Below are positions 41,565 to 49,387 of a stretch of 51,803 nucleotides of DNA, piece after piece (positions within the stretch are counted from its first letter, which is position 1; each line of letters begins with the position of its first letter). Position numbers and translations under genes: made by a program. The notes beneath the pieces were generated by a model. The model searched no databases, had not been told where the DNA came from, and saw only the letters and a list, made by a program, of their open reading frames with translations. This DNA is from an uncultured Bariatricus sp. (lineage in GTDB: Bacteria; Bacillota; Clostridia; Lachnospirales; Lachnospiraceae): positions 1-51,803 of the forward strand of contig CAKRFP010000019.1 in assembly GCA_934320645.1 (NCBI GenBank), written 5' to 3'.

Positions 41565-42722
41565 ATGAAACTAAGGACAAGGCTGGTCATTTCCTTTGTG
41601 ACGATGATCACGATACCGACCATACTGACGGCGGCATTTATTTTTGGAATTGCGCGCTATCAGATCGGGGTCATTGAGCATACTTACGGAATTACCGGCG
41701 AAGAATACAAGGATTTTGCCAATTCTATGAAAGTACTTGGTGATATGCCGGAGATCCAGCAGTTTATTATCAGTGCATGCGTTGCGGTAGTCCTGATCCT
41801 GGCATTTACCGCGATGATCATGGTGGTGTGGATTTACGGAAGTATCATCAGTCCGATCCACAAGCTGCAGGAAGCTGCCAAGAATGTAGAGGAAGGCAAC
41901 CTGAATTTTGAAATCAAACCGGAAAAAGATGACGAACTCGGCGAACTGATACAGGCATTTGAAAAGATGCGGATTCGTCTGAGAGACAATGCAGAGGAGA
42001 AGCTGAAGAGTGACCGGGAAAGTAAAGAACTGATCAGCAATATTTCCCATGACCTTAAGACGCCGATCACAGCGATTAAAGGTTATGTAGAAGGAATTCG
42101 TGACGGGGTTGCAGATACGCCGGAGAAAATGGATAAATATATCGGAACCATTTACAATAAGGCGAATGAGATGGATACGCTGATCAATGAACTGACCTTA
42201 TATGCGAAGATCGATACGAACCGGATTCCGTATAATTTTGCACCGCTTTCAGTGAATGATTATTTTAATGACTGTGCGGAAGATATTGAGATGGAGCTGG
42301 ATTCCAAGAATGTAGAGTTTGGTTATTTCAATTATGTCGAAGGGGATCAGAAGATCATTGCAGATCCGGAGCAGTTAAAGAGAGTGATCAACAACATTGT
42401 CAGCAATTCTCTGAAATACATGGAACGAGAGCACGGGCTGATCAACCTGCGGGTAAAAGACGTGGGTGATTTTATCCAGGTAGAGCTTGAGGATAATGGA
42501 AAAGGAATCGCAGCGAAGGATCTGCCGAATATATTTGACCGGTTCTACCGGACGGATGCTTCAAGAAATTCATCCAAGGGCGGAAGCGGAATTGGTCTTT
42601 CAATCGTGAAGAAGATCATTGAAGATCATGGTGGTAAAATCTGGGCGACCAGCCGGGAAGGTGTTGGCACAGTGATGTATTTTGTAATCAGAAAATATCA
42701 GGAGGTACCGATAAATGAGTAA
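41565..42722 (+). CDS. HAMP-domain sensor histidine kinase
   Basis: 385 residues. Two spans (about 8-30 and 67-91) flank a short extracytoplasmic segment of about 35 residues, too small for a large sensor. HAMP domain about 92-145; phospho-acceptor histidine in SNISHDLKTPI near residue 158; N box NNIVSNSLKYM near 275-285; G boxes DNGKGIA and GGSGIGLSIV. The ligand is unknown. The start is ATG 41565 with GGAGG 11 bases upstream; a start 6 codons earlier lacks a site. The stop overlaps the response regulator by 8 bases, so the pair is coupled. Confidence 0.93.
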   Translation: MKLRTRLVISFVTMITIPTILTAAFIFGIARYQIGVIEHTYGITGEEYKDFANSMKVLGDMPEIQQFIISACVAVVLILAFTAMIMVVWIYGSIISPIHKLQEAAKNVEEGNLNFEIKPEKDDELGELIQAFEKMRIRLRDNAEEKLKSDRESKELISNISHDLKTPITAIKGYVEGIRDGVADTPEKMDKYIGTIYNKANEMDTLINELTLYAKIDTNRIPYNFAPLSVNDYFNDCAEDIEMELDSKNVEFGYFNYVEGDQKIIADPEQLKRVINNIVSNSLKYMEREHGLINLRVKDVGDFIQVELEDNGKGIAAKDLPNIFDRFYRTDASRNSSKGGSGIGLSIVKKIIEDHGGKIWATSREGVGTVMYFVIRKYQEVPINE

Positions 42723-43404
42723 GATTTTAATTGTAGAAGACGAAGAGAGTATTGCAGATCTGGAGAAAGATTATCTGGAGCTGAGTGGATTTGAAGTAGA
42801 GGTTGCAAATGATGGACAGACAGGGCTAGAAAAAGCACTTTCCGGTGACTTTGATCTGGTGATCCTGGATCTGATGCTTCCGGGCGTGGATGGCTTTGAG
42901 ATCTGTCGTAAAGTTCGTGCGGAAAAGAATACACCGATCATCATGGTATCTGCGAAAAAAGATGATATCGACAAGATCAGAGGACTCGGACTTGGGGCTG
43001 ATGACTATATGACCAAGCCGTTTAGTCCAAGCGAGCTGGTGGCAAGGGTAAAAGCACATCTGGCACGTTATGAGCGGCTGATCGGAAGTGCCGTGGAAGA
43101 GAATAAGGTGATCGAGATCCGCGGACTTAAGATTGATACCACTGCACGCCGGGTGTGGGTAAACGGAGTGGAGAAGAATTTTACAACAAAAGAGTTTGAT
43201 CTTCTGACCTTCCTTGCCAGCCATCCGAACCATGTATACACCAAGGATGAACTTTTCAGCGAGATCTGGGATATGGAATCCATCGGAGATATCGCAACGG
43301 TAACTGTGCACATCAAGAAAATCCGTGAAAAAATTGAATATGATACCTCAAACCCACAGTATATTGAGACAATATGGGGTGTGGGATATCGATTTAAGAT
43401 GTAA
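42715..43404 (+). CDS. OmpR/PhoB-family response regulator
   Basis: 229 residues: receiver domain (about 1-118) with acidic pocket VEDEE, phospho-acceptor D51 in LVILDLMLPGVDG and the conserved lysine in MTKPFSPSE near residue 101; winged-helix DNA-binding domain (about 130-228) with FTTKEFDLLTFLASHP and GVGYRFKM at the end. AGGAGGTA precedes ATG 42715. It overlaps the kinase gene by 8 bases. Confidence 0.95.
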   Translation: MSKILIVEDEESIADLEKDYLELSGFEVEVANDGQTGLEKALSGDFDLVILDLMLPGVDGFEICRKVRAEKNTPIIMVSAKKDDIDKIRGLGLGADDYMTKPFSPSELVARVKAHLARYERLIGSAVEENKVIEIRGLKIDTTARRVWVNGVEKNFTTKEFDLLTFLASHPNHVYTKDELFSEIWDMESIGDIATVTVHIKKIREKIEYDTSNPQYIETIWGVGYRFKM

Positions 43405-43415
43405 AACGGATCCAG

Positions 43416-43457
43416 TGTCAAACGCCTGAACTTGCAATCGTTCGGGCACTTTGATAT
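43416..43457 (+). terminator. Terminator-like hairpin after the response regulator
   Basis: The core stem GCCTGAAC pairs with GTTCGGGC, extended by TCAAA/TTTGA with a bulge. No T run, so termination is uncertain. Confidence 0.5.
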
Positions 43458-43504
43458 TGAGACAGAATGATCGAGTAGAAGAATAAAAGGAAAGAGATTA
43501 CAGT

Positions 43505-44296
43505 ATGATAACCAGTACAGGAAATGCCAGGGTAAAACAGCTTGTTACATGGCAGAAAAAGAGAAAGGCGCGTGATGAAGAAGGCATCTATATCGTAGAG
43601 GGGATCCGGATGTACCGGGAAGCTCCGCGTGCGCAGGTGAGAGAGGTTTATGTATCGGAGCAGTTTTACAGCCGATATGGAGAAGAACTGGGGCTTTCGG
43701 CATGGGGAAGACAGATGGAAATCCTGTCAGATCATGTATTTTCCCACGTGTCAGATACAAAGACACCACAGGGGATCCTGCTTGTGATGGAGCAGAGAAG
43801 CTGTGAGATACGTGAGATGCTGGAGCTGGATGCGCAGGGAAGGAAACCGCTTCTGATGGTGCTGGATAACCTGCAGGATCCGGGAAACCTGGGAACCATT
43901 CTCCGTGCAGGGGAAGCGGCAGGCGTAACCGGCGTGATCATGAGTTACGACTGTGTGGATATTTACAATCCCAAGGTGATCCGTTCAACGATGGGATCGG
44001 TTTACCGGATGCCGTTTGTGTATGTAGAGCATTTACCGGAAACTCTGGAAGTACTTGCAGAAGCCGGGATTCATTCCTATGCGGCACATCTGAAAGGAAA
44101 GAACAGCTACGATCAGGAGGATTACACAAGAGGGACAGCTTTTTTAATTGGAAATGAGGGTAACGGACTTCGGGATGAAGTGGCAGATGCAGCAGAGTGT
44201 TATATCAAAATTCCGATGTGCGGAGAGGTAGAATCGCTGAATGCGGCAGTGGCATCTTCGGTATTGATGTTCGAGGCGGCAAGACAGCGCCGGTAG
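43505..44296 (+). CDS. SpoU/TrmH-family RNA 2'-O-methyltransferase
   Basis: 263 residues. An N-terminal substrate-binding domain (about 1-95; MITSTGNARVKQLVTWQKKRKARDEEG, EGIRMYREA) and a SPOUT knot domain with LDNLQDPGNLGTILRAGEAAGV near 117-138, LIGNEGNGLRDEV near 214-226 and the closing SLNAAVASSVLMFEAAR. It methylates 23S rRNA or tRNA ribose; the precise target (RlmB-like, TsnR-like) cannot be decided. GGAAAGAG precedes ATG 43505. Confidence 0.88.
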   Translation: MITSTGNARVKQLVTWQKKRKARDEEGIYIVEGIRMYREAPRAQVREVYVSEQFYSRYGEELGLSAWGRQMEILSDHVFSHVSDTKTPQGILLVMEQRSCEIREMLELDAQGRKPLLMVLDNLQDPGNLGTILRAGEAAGVTGVIMSYDCVDIYNPKVIRSTMGSVYRMPFVYVEHLPETLEVLAEAGIHSYAAHLKGKNSYDQEDYTRGTAFLIGNEGNGLRDEVADAAECYIKIPMCGEVESLNAAVASSVLMFEAARQRR

Positions 44297-44335
44297 TGAT
44301 GAGGGGAAATCAAGCGCAAAGGAGAGTGTGATTTG

Positions 44336-46384
44336 ATGAAACCAATAATCGATTTAAATAAAGAATATGGATTGGTATTCGATGGAGGAGGAGCCAGAGG
44401 TGCGTATCAGATCGGTGCGTGGCGGGCTCTCTCGGAAGCTGGTGTGAAGATCAGTGCAGTAGCGGGTACATCTGTGGGCGCCCTGAATGGCGCCCTTGTT
44501 TGTATGGGAGATCTGGAGAAAGCAGAACATATCTGGAAAGAGATGGCATTTTCCCGTGTTATGGATGTGGATGAGGAGTTGATGGAACAGTTCTTTGATG
44601 GAGAGGCATCCATAAGAGAGATTTTGAAAGGTCTCTGGAAGAAACTTGCAGATGGTGGAATTGATATTACACCGCTTAAGGAATTGATCCATGTGGTTGT
44701 AGACGAAGAAAAGATCAGGAAATGCGGAAAAGAATTCTGCCTTCTGACATTTTCTGTATCAGATATGAAGGAACTGGATCTGAGTATTGAAGATATACCG
44801 GAAGGGCTTCTGGAGGATTTTCTTCTTGCCAGCGCATATCTGCTTGGATTTAAAAATGAACCGCTGCACGGCAAGACATATATTGATGGTGGTGCGGTCA
44901 ATAATGTGCCGACCGCGTCTCTTCTAAAAAGGGGATATAAGGATCTGATCCAGGTAAGGATCTTTGGTCCGGGAAGAGTGCCGAAGACGACGATTCCGGA
45001 AGACGGTTCTCTGCTGGAGATCGAACCGAGAGTAGGACTTGGCAGTATTCTCGAATTTTCGGCAAAGCGGAGCAGACAGAATTTGAAAATTGGCTATTAT
45101 GATGCAAAAAGAGCGCTTTACGGGCTCACTGGATCGATTTACTATATTGAAGAAACGCGAGAAGAGTGTTATTATGTAGAAATAATGAAGCTTTTGAGCG
45201 AACTTGAAAAGACGGAATATCGTTTCAAACTTAAGCTGCCGATCGGCTGTTCGGACAGAGAGTTGTTCTATGGAATGCTGGAGGCAAGTGCGAAGCTCAT
45301 GAGAATTCCAAAATACAATATTTATACAGCAGATGAACTGTGGAATGAGACGAGCAGAAAGTATGAGACTCTTACAGATGAGGGAAAAGAAAAACTGCCG
45401 AAATTCGTCCATGCGATTGCAAAGCTGAGAAAGGACTACAAGATGAATTTAAAAGGAAGAAGTTTTTTGAAACTGGAAGATTATACACCGGCAGAGATTG
45501 AATATCTCGTTGACCTGGCAGGTGAATTAAAAGCAAAGAAGAAAGCAGGAATTAAAGGACACAGCCTGGAAGGAAAGAATATTGCCCTTATTTTTGAAAA
45601 GCCATCTACAAGAACCAGATGTGCATTTACCGTAGGAGCACAGGATGAAGGTGGAATCCCGACATACCTTGCAGGTAATGAGATCCAGTTAGGCGATAAA
45701 GAAAGTATCGAAGATACAGCACGTGTACTTGGAAGAATGTTCGATGGAATCGAATTCCGTGGATTTGAACAGAGATACGCAGATGTACTTGCAGAGTACA
45801 GTGGAGTTCCGGTATGGAATGGTCTGACAGATACCACACATCCGACACAGTGTCTGGCTATGCTCCTTACCATGAAAGAAGAATTCGGACACCTGAAAGG
45901 CCTGAAGGTTGCATACCTTGGAGATGGACGTAACAACGTTGCGAACAGCCTTCTGGTAGGATGTGCCAAAATCGGAGTAGATGTAACAATCGTTGCACCG
46001 AAGGCACTCTGGACTTCGGAATCTCTGTGGAAGAGATGTGACGAATATGCGAAAGAATCCGGAGCAACTATTGAGATCACCGATGACCTTGATGGTGTAA
46101 AGGGAGCAGATGTCATTTACACAGACGTATGGATTTCCATGGGTGAAGAAAAGAAAGAGCAGGAAAGAGAGCGTCTCGGAAAGCCATATCAGGTAAATGC
46201 AGCTCTGATGGAACGTACAGGAAAAGATACTACAATCTTCTCACATTGCCTGCCGGCGATCAAAGAAAAAGAAGTTACCGAAGAAGTATTTGAAGGACCA
46301 CAGTCAAGAGTATTTGATGAAGCTGAGAACCGTCTGCATACAATCAAGGCAGTTATGGTTGCAACTTTAGGAGAGAACGAATAA
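44336..46384 (+). CDS. Patatin-like phospholipase fused to ornithine carbamoyltransferase
   Basis: One open frame of 682 codons holding two complete enzymes. Residues 1 to about 369 are a patatin-like phospholipase: DGGGARGAY near 16-24, nucleophile S46 in GTSVG, and the dyad aspartate in IDGG near 183-186. Residues 370-682 are an ornithine carbamoyltransferase beginning MNLKGRSFL: carbamoyl-phosphate site STRTR (424-428), HPTQ, ornithine loop DVWISMGE and catalytic HCLPA. There is no stop between them. ATG 45443 (residue 370) has AAAGGA 8 bases upstream, so free OTC (argF) could also be made by internal initiation. The N-terminal start ATG 44336 is 11 bases after GGAG; TTG 44333 is an alternative. 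birA follows after 5 bases. The fusion or read-through state needs confirmation. Confidence 0.88.
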   Translation: MKPIIDLNKEYGLVFDGGGARGAYQIGAWRALSEAGVKISAVAGTSVGALNGALVCMGDLEKAEHIWKEMAFSRVMDVDEELMEQFFDGEASIREILKGLWKKLADGGIDITPLKELIHVVVDEEKIRKCGKEFCLLTFSVSDMKELDLSIEDIPEGLLEDFLLASAYLLGFKNEPLHGKTYIDGGAVNNVPTASLLKRGYKDLIQVRIFGPGRVPKTTIPEDGSLLEIEPRVGLGSILEFSAKRSRQNLKIGYYDAKRALYGLTGSIYYIEETREECYYVEIMKLLSELEKTEYRFKLKLPIGCSDRELFYGMLEASAKLMRIPKYNIYTADELWNETSRKYETLTDEGKEKLPKFVHAIAKLRKDYKMNLKGRSFLKLEDYTPAEIEYLVDLAGELKAKKKAGIKGHSLEGKNIALIFEKPSTRTRCAFTVGAQDEGGIPTYLAGNEIQLGDKESIEDTARVLGRMFDGIEFRGFEQRYADVLAEYSGVPVWNGLTDTTHPTQCLAMLLTMKEEFGHLKGLKVAYLGDGRNNVANSLLVGCAKIGVDVTIVAPKALWTSESLWKRCDEYAKESGATIEITDDLDGVKGADVIYTDVWISMGEEKKEQERERLGKPYQVNAALMERTGKDTTIFSHCLPAIKEKEVTEEVFEGPQSRVFDEAENRLHTIKAVMVATLGENE

Positions 46385-46389
46385 TAAGC

Positions 46390-47370
46390 ATGAAAGCAGA
46401 GATATTAAAGATGCTCCGGCAGAGCGATGGGTATCTGTCGGGGCAGCAGCTCTGTGACCACTTTCAGGTGTCCAGGACTGCTGTGTGGAAAGCAATCAAT
46501 CAGTTAAAAGAAGAAGGCTATGAGATCGAAGCCGTGAGAAACAAAGGTTATCGCATTGTGGATATTCCGGACCGGATTACCGCAGATGCGATAAAAAGCT
46601 GTCTGGAGACAAAATGGATGGCGAAAAATCTGGAGTATTATGACGAGATCGATTCGACCAATAACCGAGCCAAAGCACTTGGCGAGGCCGGAGGTGCGGA
46701 TGGAACTCTTCTTGTTGCGGAGACGCAGACGGCGGGAAAAGGAAGACGCGGCAGATGCTGGCAGTCACCGGCGGGCAGCAGTATTTCCATGTCGATTCTG
46801 TTAAGACCTGTGATGAATCCGTCAGATGCACCGATGTTGACACTTGTCATGGCATATGCGGCAACGAAAGCTTTGCGTGAAAAGACCGGGTTGGATATCG
46901 GAATCAAATGGCCGAATGATCTGGTCGTGAATGGAAAGAAGATCAGTGGGATCCTGACGGAGATGAGCGCAGAGATTGATTACATCAATCATGTAGTGAT
47001 CGGAATCGGAATCAATGTCAATATGGAGGCCTTTCCGGAAGAGATCGCAAAGACAGCGACTTCACTGCGGATCGAAGCTGGCAGAGAATTTCGCCGGTTT
47101 GAGCTGATCGCTGCGATCATGGAGCATTTTGAAAAAGCTTACGAAGCGGTCTGCGAGGCGGGAAGTCTGGAGCCGATCATGGAAGATTATAACCGTCTGC
47201 TGGTAAACTGCGGGCGCCGGGTGCGTGTACTGGAACCGGAACATGAATATGATGCACTGGCACTGGGGATTGACAAGACCGGGGAATTGCAGGTAGAATG
47301 TGAAGACGGCAGCAGAAAGTCTGTCTTTGCCGGAGAAGTTTCGGTACGTGGAATTTATGGGTATGTATAG
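46390..47370 (+). CDS. birA: Biotin-protein ligase and biotin repressor
   Basis: 326 residues, bifunctional form. An N-terminal winged helix (about 1-62; QQLCDHFQVSRTAVWKAINQL) should bind DNA. The ligase domain (about 80-255) has the biotinyl-AMP loop GKGRRGRCWQSP near 117-128 and IKWPNDLVVNGKKISGILTE near 176-195. The C-terminal SH3-like domain completes it. No biotin operon lies in the window. ATG 46390 follows the OTC stop by 5 bases with GAGAACGA upstream, a weak site, so it is likely coupled. Confidence 0.94.
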   Translation: MKAEILKMLRQSDGYLSGQQLCDHFQVSRTAVWKAINQLKEEGYEIEAVRNKGYRIVDIPDRITADAIKSCLETKWMAKNLEYYDEIDSTNNRAKALGEAGGADGTLLVAETQTAGKGRRGRCWQSPAGSSISMSILLRPVMNPSDAPMLTLVMAYAATKALREKTGLDIGIKWPNDLVVNGKKISGILTEMSAEIDYINHVVIGIGINVNMEAFPEEIAKTATSLRIEAGREFRRFELIAAIMEHFEKAYEAVCEAGSLEPIMEDYNRLLVNCGRRVRVLEPEHEYDALALGIDKTGELQVECEDGSRKSVFAGEVSVRGIYGYV

Positions 47371-47381
47371 AAGGAGAATTT

Positions 47382-47720
47382 ATGTATCAGGATAAGATCG
47401 TATTATGCGGAGCCAACTCTTACGAAGAAAAATTTTATATGAATCCGGATTTTGATAATCTGCCACAGCACATCAAAGATGAATTGAAGATCATGTGTGT
47501 GCTGTATGTACATGATGTTGGGGGAATCCTGACACTTGTATTTGAGGAGAATGGGGAGCTGGAATTTGAAGTGACTTCTGCAGAGGGAGATCCGATGTTT
47601 GACGAGATCGGAAGCCGTCTGAAGATCAAGGAGATCCAGACGGACGAGAAGAAGCAGGAGCTTCTGACACAGCTTCAGCTTTACTACAAAGTATTTTTCC
47701 TGGGGGAAGAGATCGAATGA
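47382..47720 (+). CDS. Small conserved protein (DUF6145-like)
   Basis: 112 residues, acidic and soluble: MYQDKIVLCGANSYEEKFYMNPDFDNLP at the start, then VLYVHDVGGILTLVFEENGELEFEV and a helical tail ending EEIE. It resembles the DUF6145 proteins of Lachnospiraceae; the function is unknown. AAGGAG precedes ATG 47382. Its stop overlaps dusB by 4 bases (ATGA), and birA ends 11 bases upstream, so it belongs to the birA-dusB operon. Confidence 0.75.
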   Translation: MYQDKIVLCGANSYEEKFYMNPDFDNLPQHIKDELKIMCVLYVHDVGGILTLVFEENGELEFEVTSAEGDPMFDEIGSRLKIKEIQTDEKKQELLTQLQLYYKVFFLGEEIE

Positions 47721-48685
47721 TAAAGACACTGACGATAGGAAATGTAGAGCTTCCGAACCGTTATGTGCTGGCACCGATGGCAGGGGTAACAGACCTGCCA
47801 TTTCGTCTGTTATGCAAGGAACAGGGAGCAGGGCTTCTGTGCATGGAAATGATCAGTGCAAAGGCGCTCCAGTATAAGAATAAGAATACCAAGGCGCTGC
47901 TTGCGATCGATCCAAGAGAATACCCGGTATCACTTCAGCTTTTCGGGGAAGATCCGGACATCATTTCCGAGCAGGCAAAGCGGATTGAAGAACTTCCATT
48001 TCAGATCCTGGATATCAATATGGGCTGTCCGGTTCCAAAGGTAGTGCGCAACGGAGAAGGTTCGGCGTTGATGAAGGATCCGAAGCGGATTTATGATATT
48101 GTGTATAAGACAGCGAGAGCGATCAGGAAACCGGTGACGATAAAGATCCGCAAAGGATTTGACGATACCTGTATCAATGCACCGGAGATTGCGAAGATCG
48201 CAGAAGAAGCAGGTGCAGCGGCGATTGCAGTACATGGAAGGACCAGAGAACAGTATTACTCCGGAAATGCAGACTGGGAGATTATCCGTAAGGTGAAAGA
48301 AGCAGTGAAGATTCCTGTAATCGGGAATGGAGATGTGACAAGCGGACAGAAGGCACTGGATATGTTTGAGCAGACTGGCTGTGATGGTGTGATGATCGGA
48401 AGAGGCTGCCAGGGAAATCCATGGATCTTCAGGGAATTACTGGCATATGAAGAGACCGGATCCCTTCCGGAAAGACCAGGCACAGACCAGATCCGGGAAA
48501 CAATGCTGCGTCATGCAAGACTGCAGATCGAGTTCAAGGGAGATTATATCGGAATCCGTGAAATGCGCAAGCATGTGGCATGGTATACCAAGGGAATGCA
48601 GGGTTCTGCGAAGCTCAGAGATGAGATCAATCAGGTGGAAAGTTATGAAGAACTGGAGAACCTTTTAATGGAAAAAATCGGATAG
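47717..48685 (+). CDS. dusB: tRNA-dihydrouridine synthase
   Basis: Flavin enzyme that reduces uridine to dihydrouridine in the tRNA D-loop or variable region. 322 residues: N-terminal TIM barrel with LAPMAGVTDLPFR near 18-30, the cysteine motif DINMGCPVPKVVRNGEGSALM near 97-117, HGRTREQYYSG near 172-182 and GNGDVTSG; a helical tail follows. ATG 47717 overlaps the previous stop by 4 bases. The dusB-greA-lysS neighbourhood is common in Firmicutes. Confidence 0.95.
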   Translation: MIKTLTIGNVELPNRYVLAPMAGVTDLPFRLLCKEQGAGLLCMEMISAKALQYKNKNTKALLAIDPREYPVSLQLFGEDPDIISEQAKRIEELPFQILDINMGCPVPKVVRNGEGSALMKDPKRIYDIVYKTARAIRKPVTIKIRKGFDDTCINAPEIAKIAEEAGAAAIAVHGRTREQYYSGNADWEIIRKVKEAVKIPVIGNGDVTSGQKALDMFEQTGCDGVMIGRGCQGNPWIFRELLAYEETGSLPERPGTDQIRETMLRHARLQIEFKGDYIGIREMRKHVAWYTKGMQGSAKLRDEINQVESYEELENLLMEKIG

Positions 48686-48691
48686 ACATAA

Positions 48692-48724
48692 AACGTGTTC
48701 TTTCGCATGAGAGAATGCGTTTTT
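48692..48724 (+). terminator. Terminator after dusB
   Basis: A 13-bp stem AACGTGTTCTTTC (48692-48704) with GAGAGAATGCGTT (48709-48721), with three wobble pairs, and T afterwards. Confidence 0.85.
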
Positions 48725-48750
48725 GCATATATTAAACCAGCAAAGAATTG

Positions 48751-48779
48751 TTGACACAGCCGCCGGAAATATGTATAAT
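48751..48779 (+). promoter_or_regulatory. Sigma-A promoter of greA
   Basis: TTGACA at 48751-48756, 17-base spacer, TATAAT at 48774-48779. Both hexamers match consensus. Confidence 0.92.
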
Positions 48780-48871
48780 AATGAAATTGTGAAAGTAGCT
48801 TTAAATGCGGATAAAATCAGTATCTGCGGCTTGAATAGAAAATGATTTGTCAGTAAGTAAGGAGAATTATA

Positions 48872-49354
48872 ATGGAAGCAAAGAAAACATTACTCACCTA
48901 TACAGGACTTAAGAAACTGGAAGATGAGCTTGAAAATTTAAAAGTTGTGAAAAGAAAAGAAGTGGCAGGAAAGATCAAAGAAGCCAGAGAACAGGGAGAC
49001 CTTTCAGAGAACGCTGAGTACGATGCAGCAAAGGACGAGCAGCGTGATATCGAAGCACGTATCGAAGAACTTGAGAAAATCCTCAAGAATGCAGAAGTTG
49101 TAGTAGAAGATGACGTGGATCTTGATACCATCAACATCGGATGTACAGTAGATGTATATGATAAAGAATTTGAAGAGGAAATCGTATTCCAGCTGGTAGG
49201 TTCTACAGAAGCAAACAGCCTGGAAGGTAAGATTTCCAATGAATCTCCGGTAGGAAAAGCCCTGATCGGTAAGAAAGTCGGAGACGTAGTAGCAGTTGAG
49301 ACACAGGCAGGAGTTATTGAGTACGAAGTACTGAAGATCAATCGTTCAGTATAA
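48872..49354 (+). CDS. greA: Transcription elongation factor GreA
   Basis: Rescues backtracked RNA polymerase by stimulating transcript cleavage. The length of 160 residues is standard. The N-terminal coiled coil (about 8-76) has the acidic tip DLSENAEYDAAKDEQ near 43-57; the C-terminal FKBP-like domain contains SPVGKALIGKKVGD near 125-138. AAGGAGAA precedes ATG 48872. Strong promoter upstream; lysS follows after about 33 bases. Confidence 0.97.
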   Translation: MEAKKTLLTYTGLKKLEDELENLKVVKRKEVAGKIKEAREQGDLSENAEYDAAKDEQRDIEARIEELEKILKNAEVVVEDDVDLDTINIGCTVDVYDKEFEEEIVFQLVGSTEANSLEGKISNESPVGKALIGKKVGDVVAVETQAGVIEYEVLKINRSV

Positions 49355-49387
49355 GATGGTATACAGCAGAGAGAAGGAGTGAAAAAA

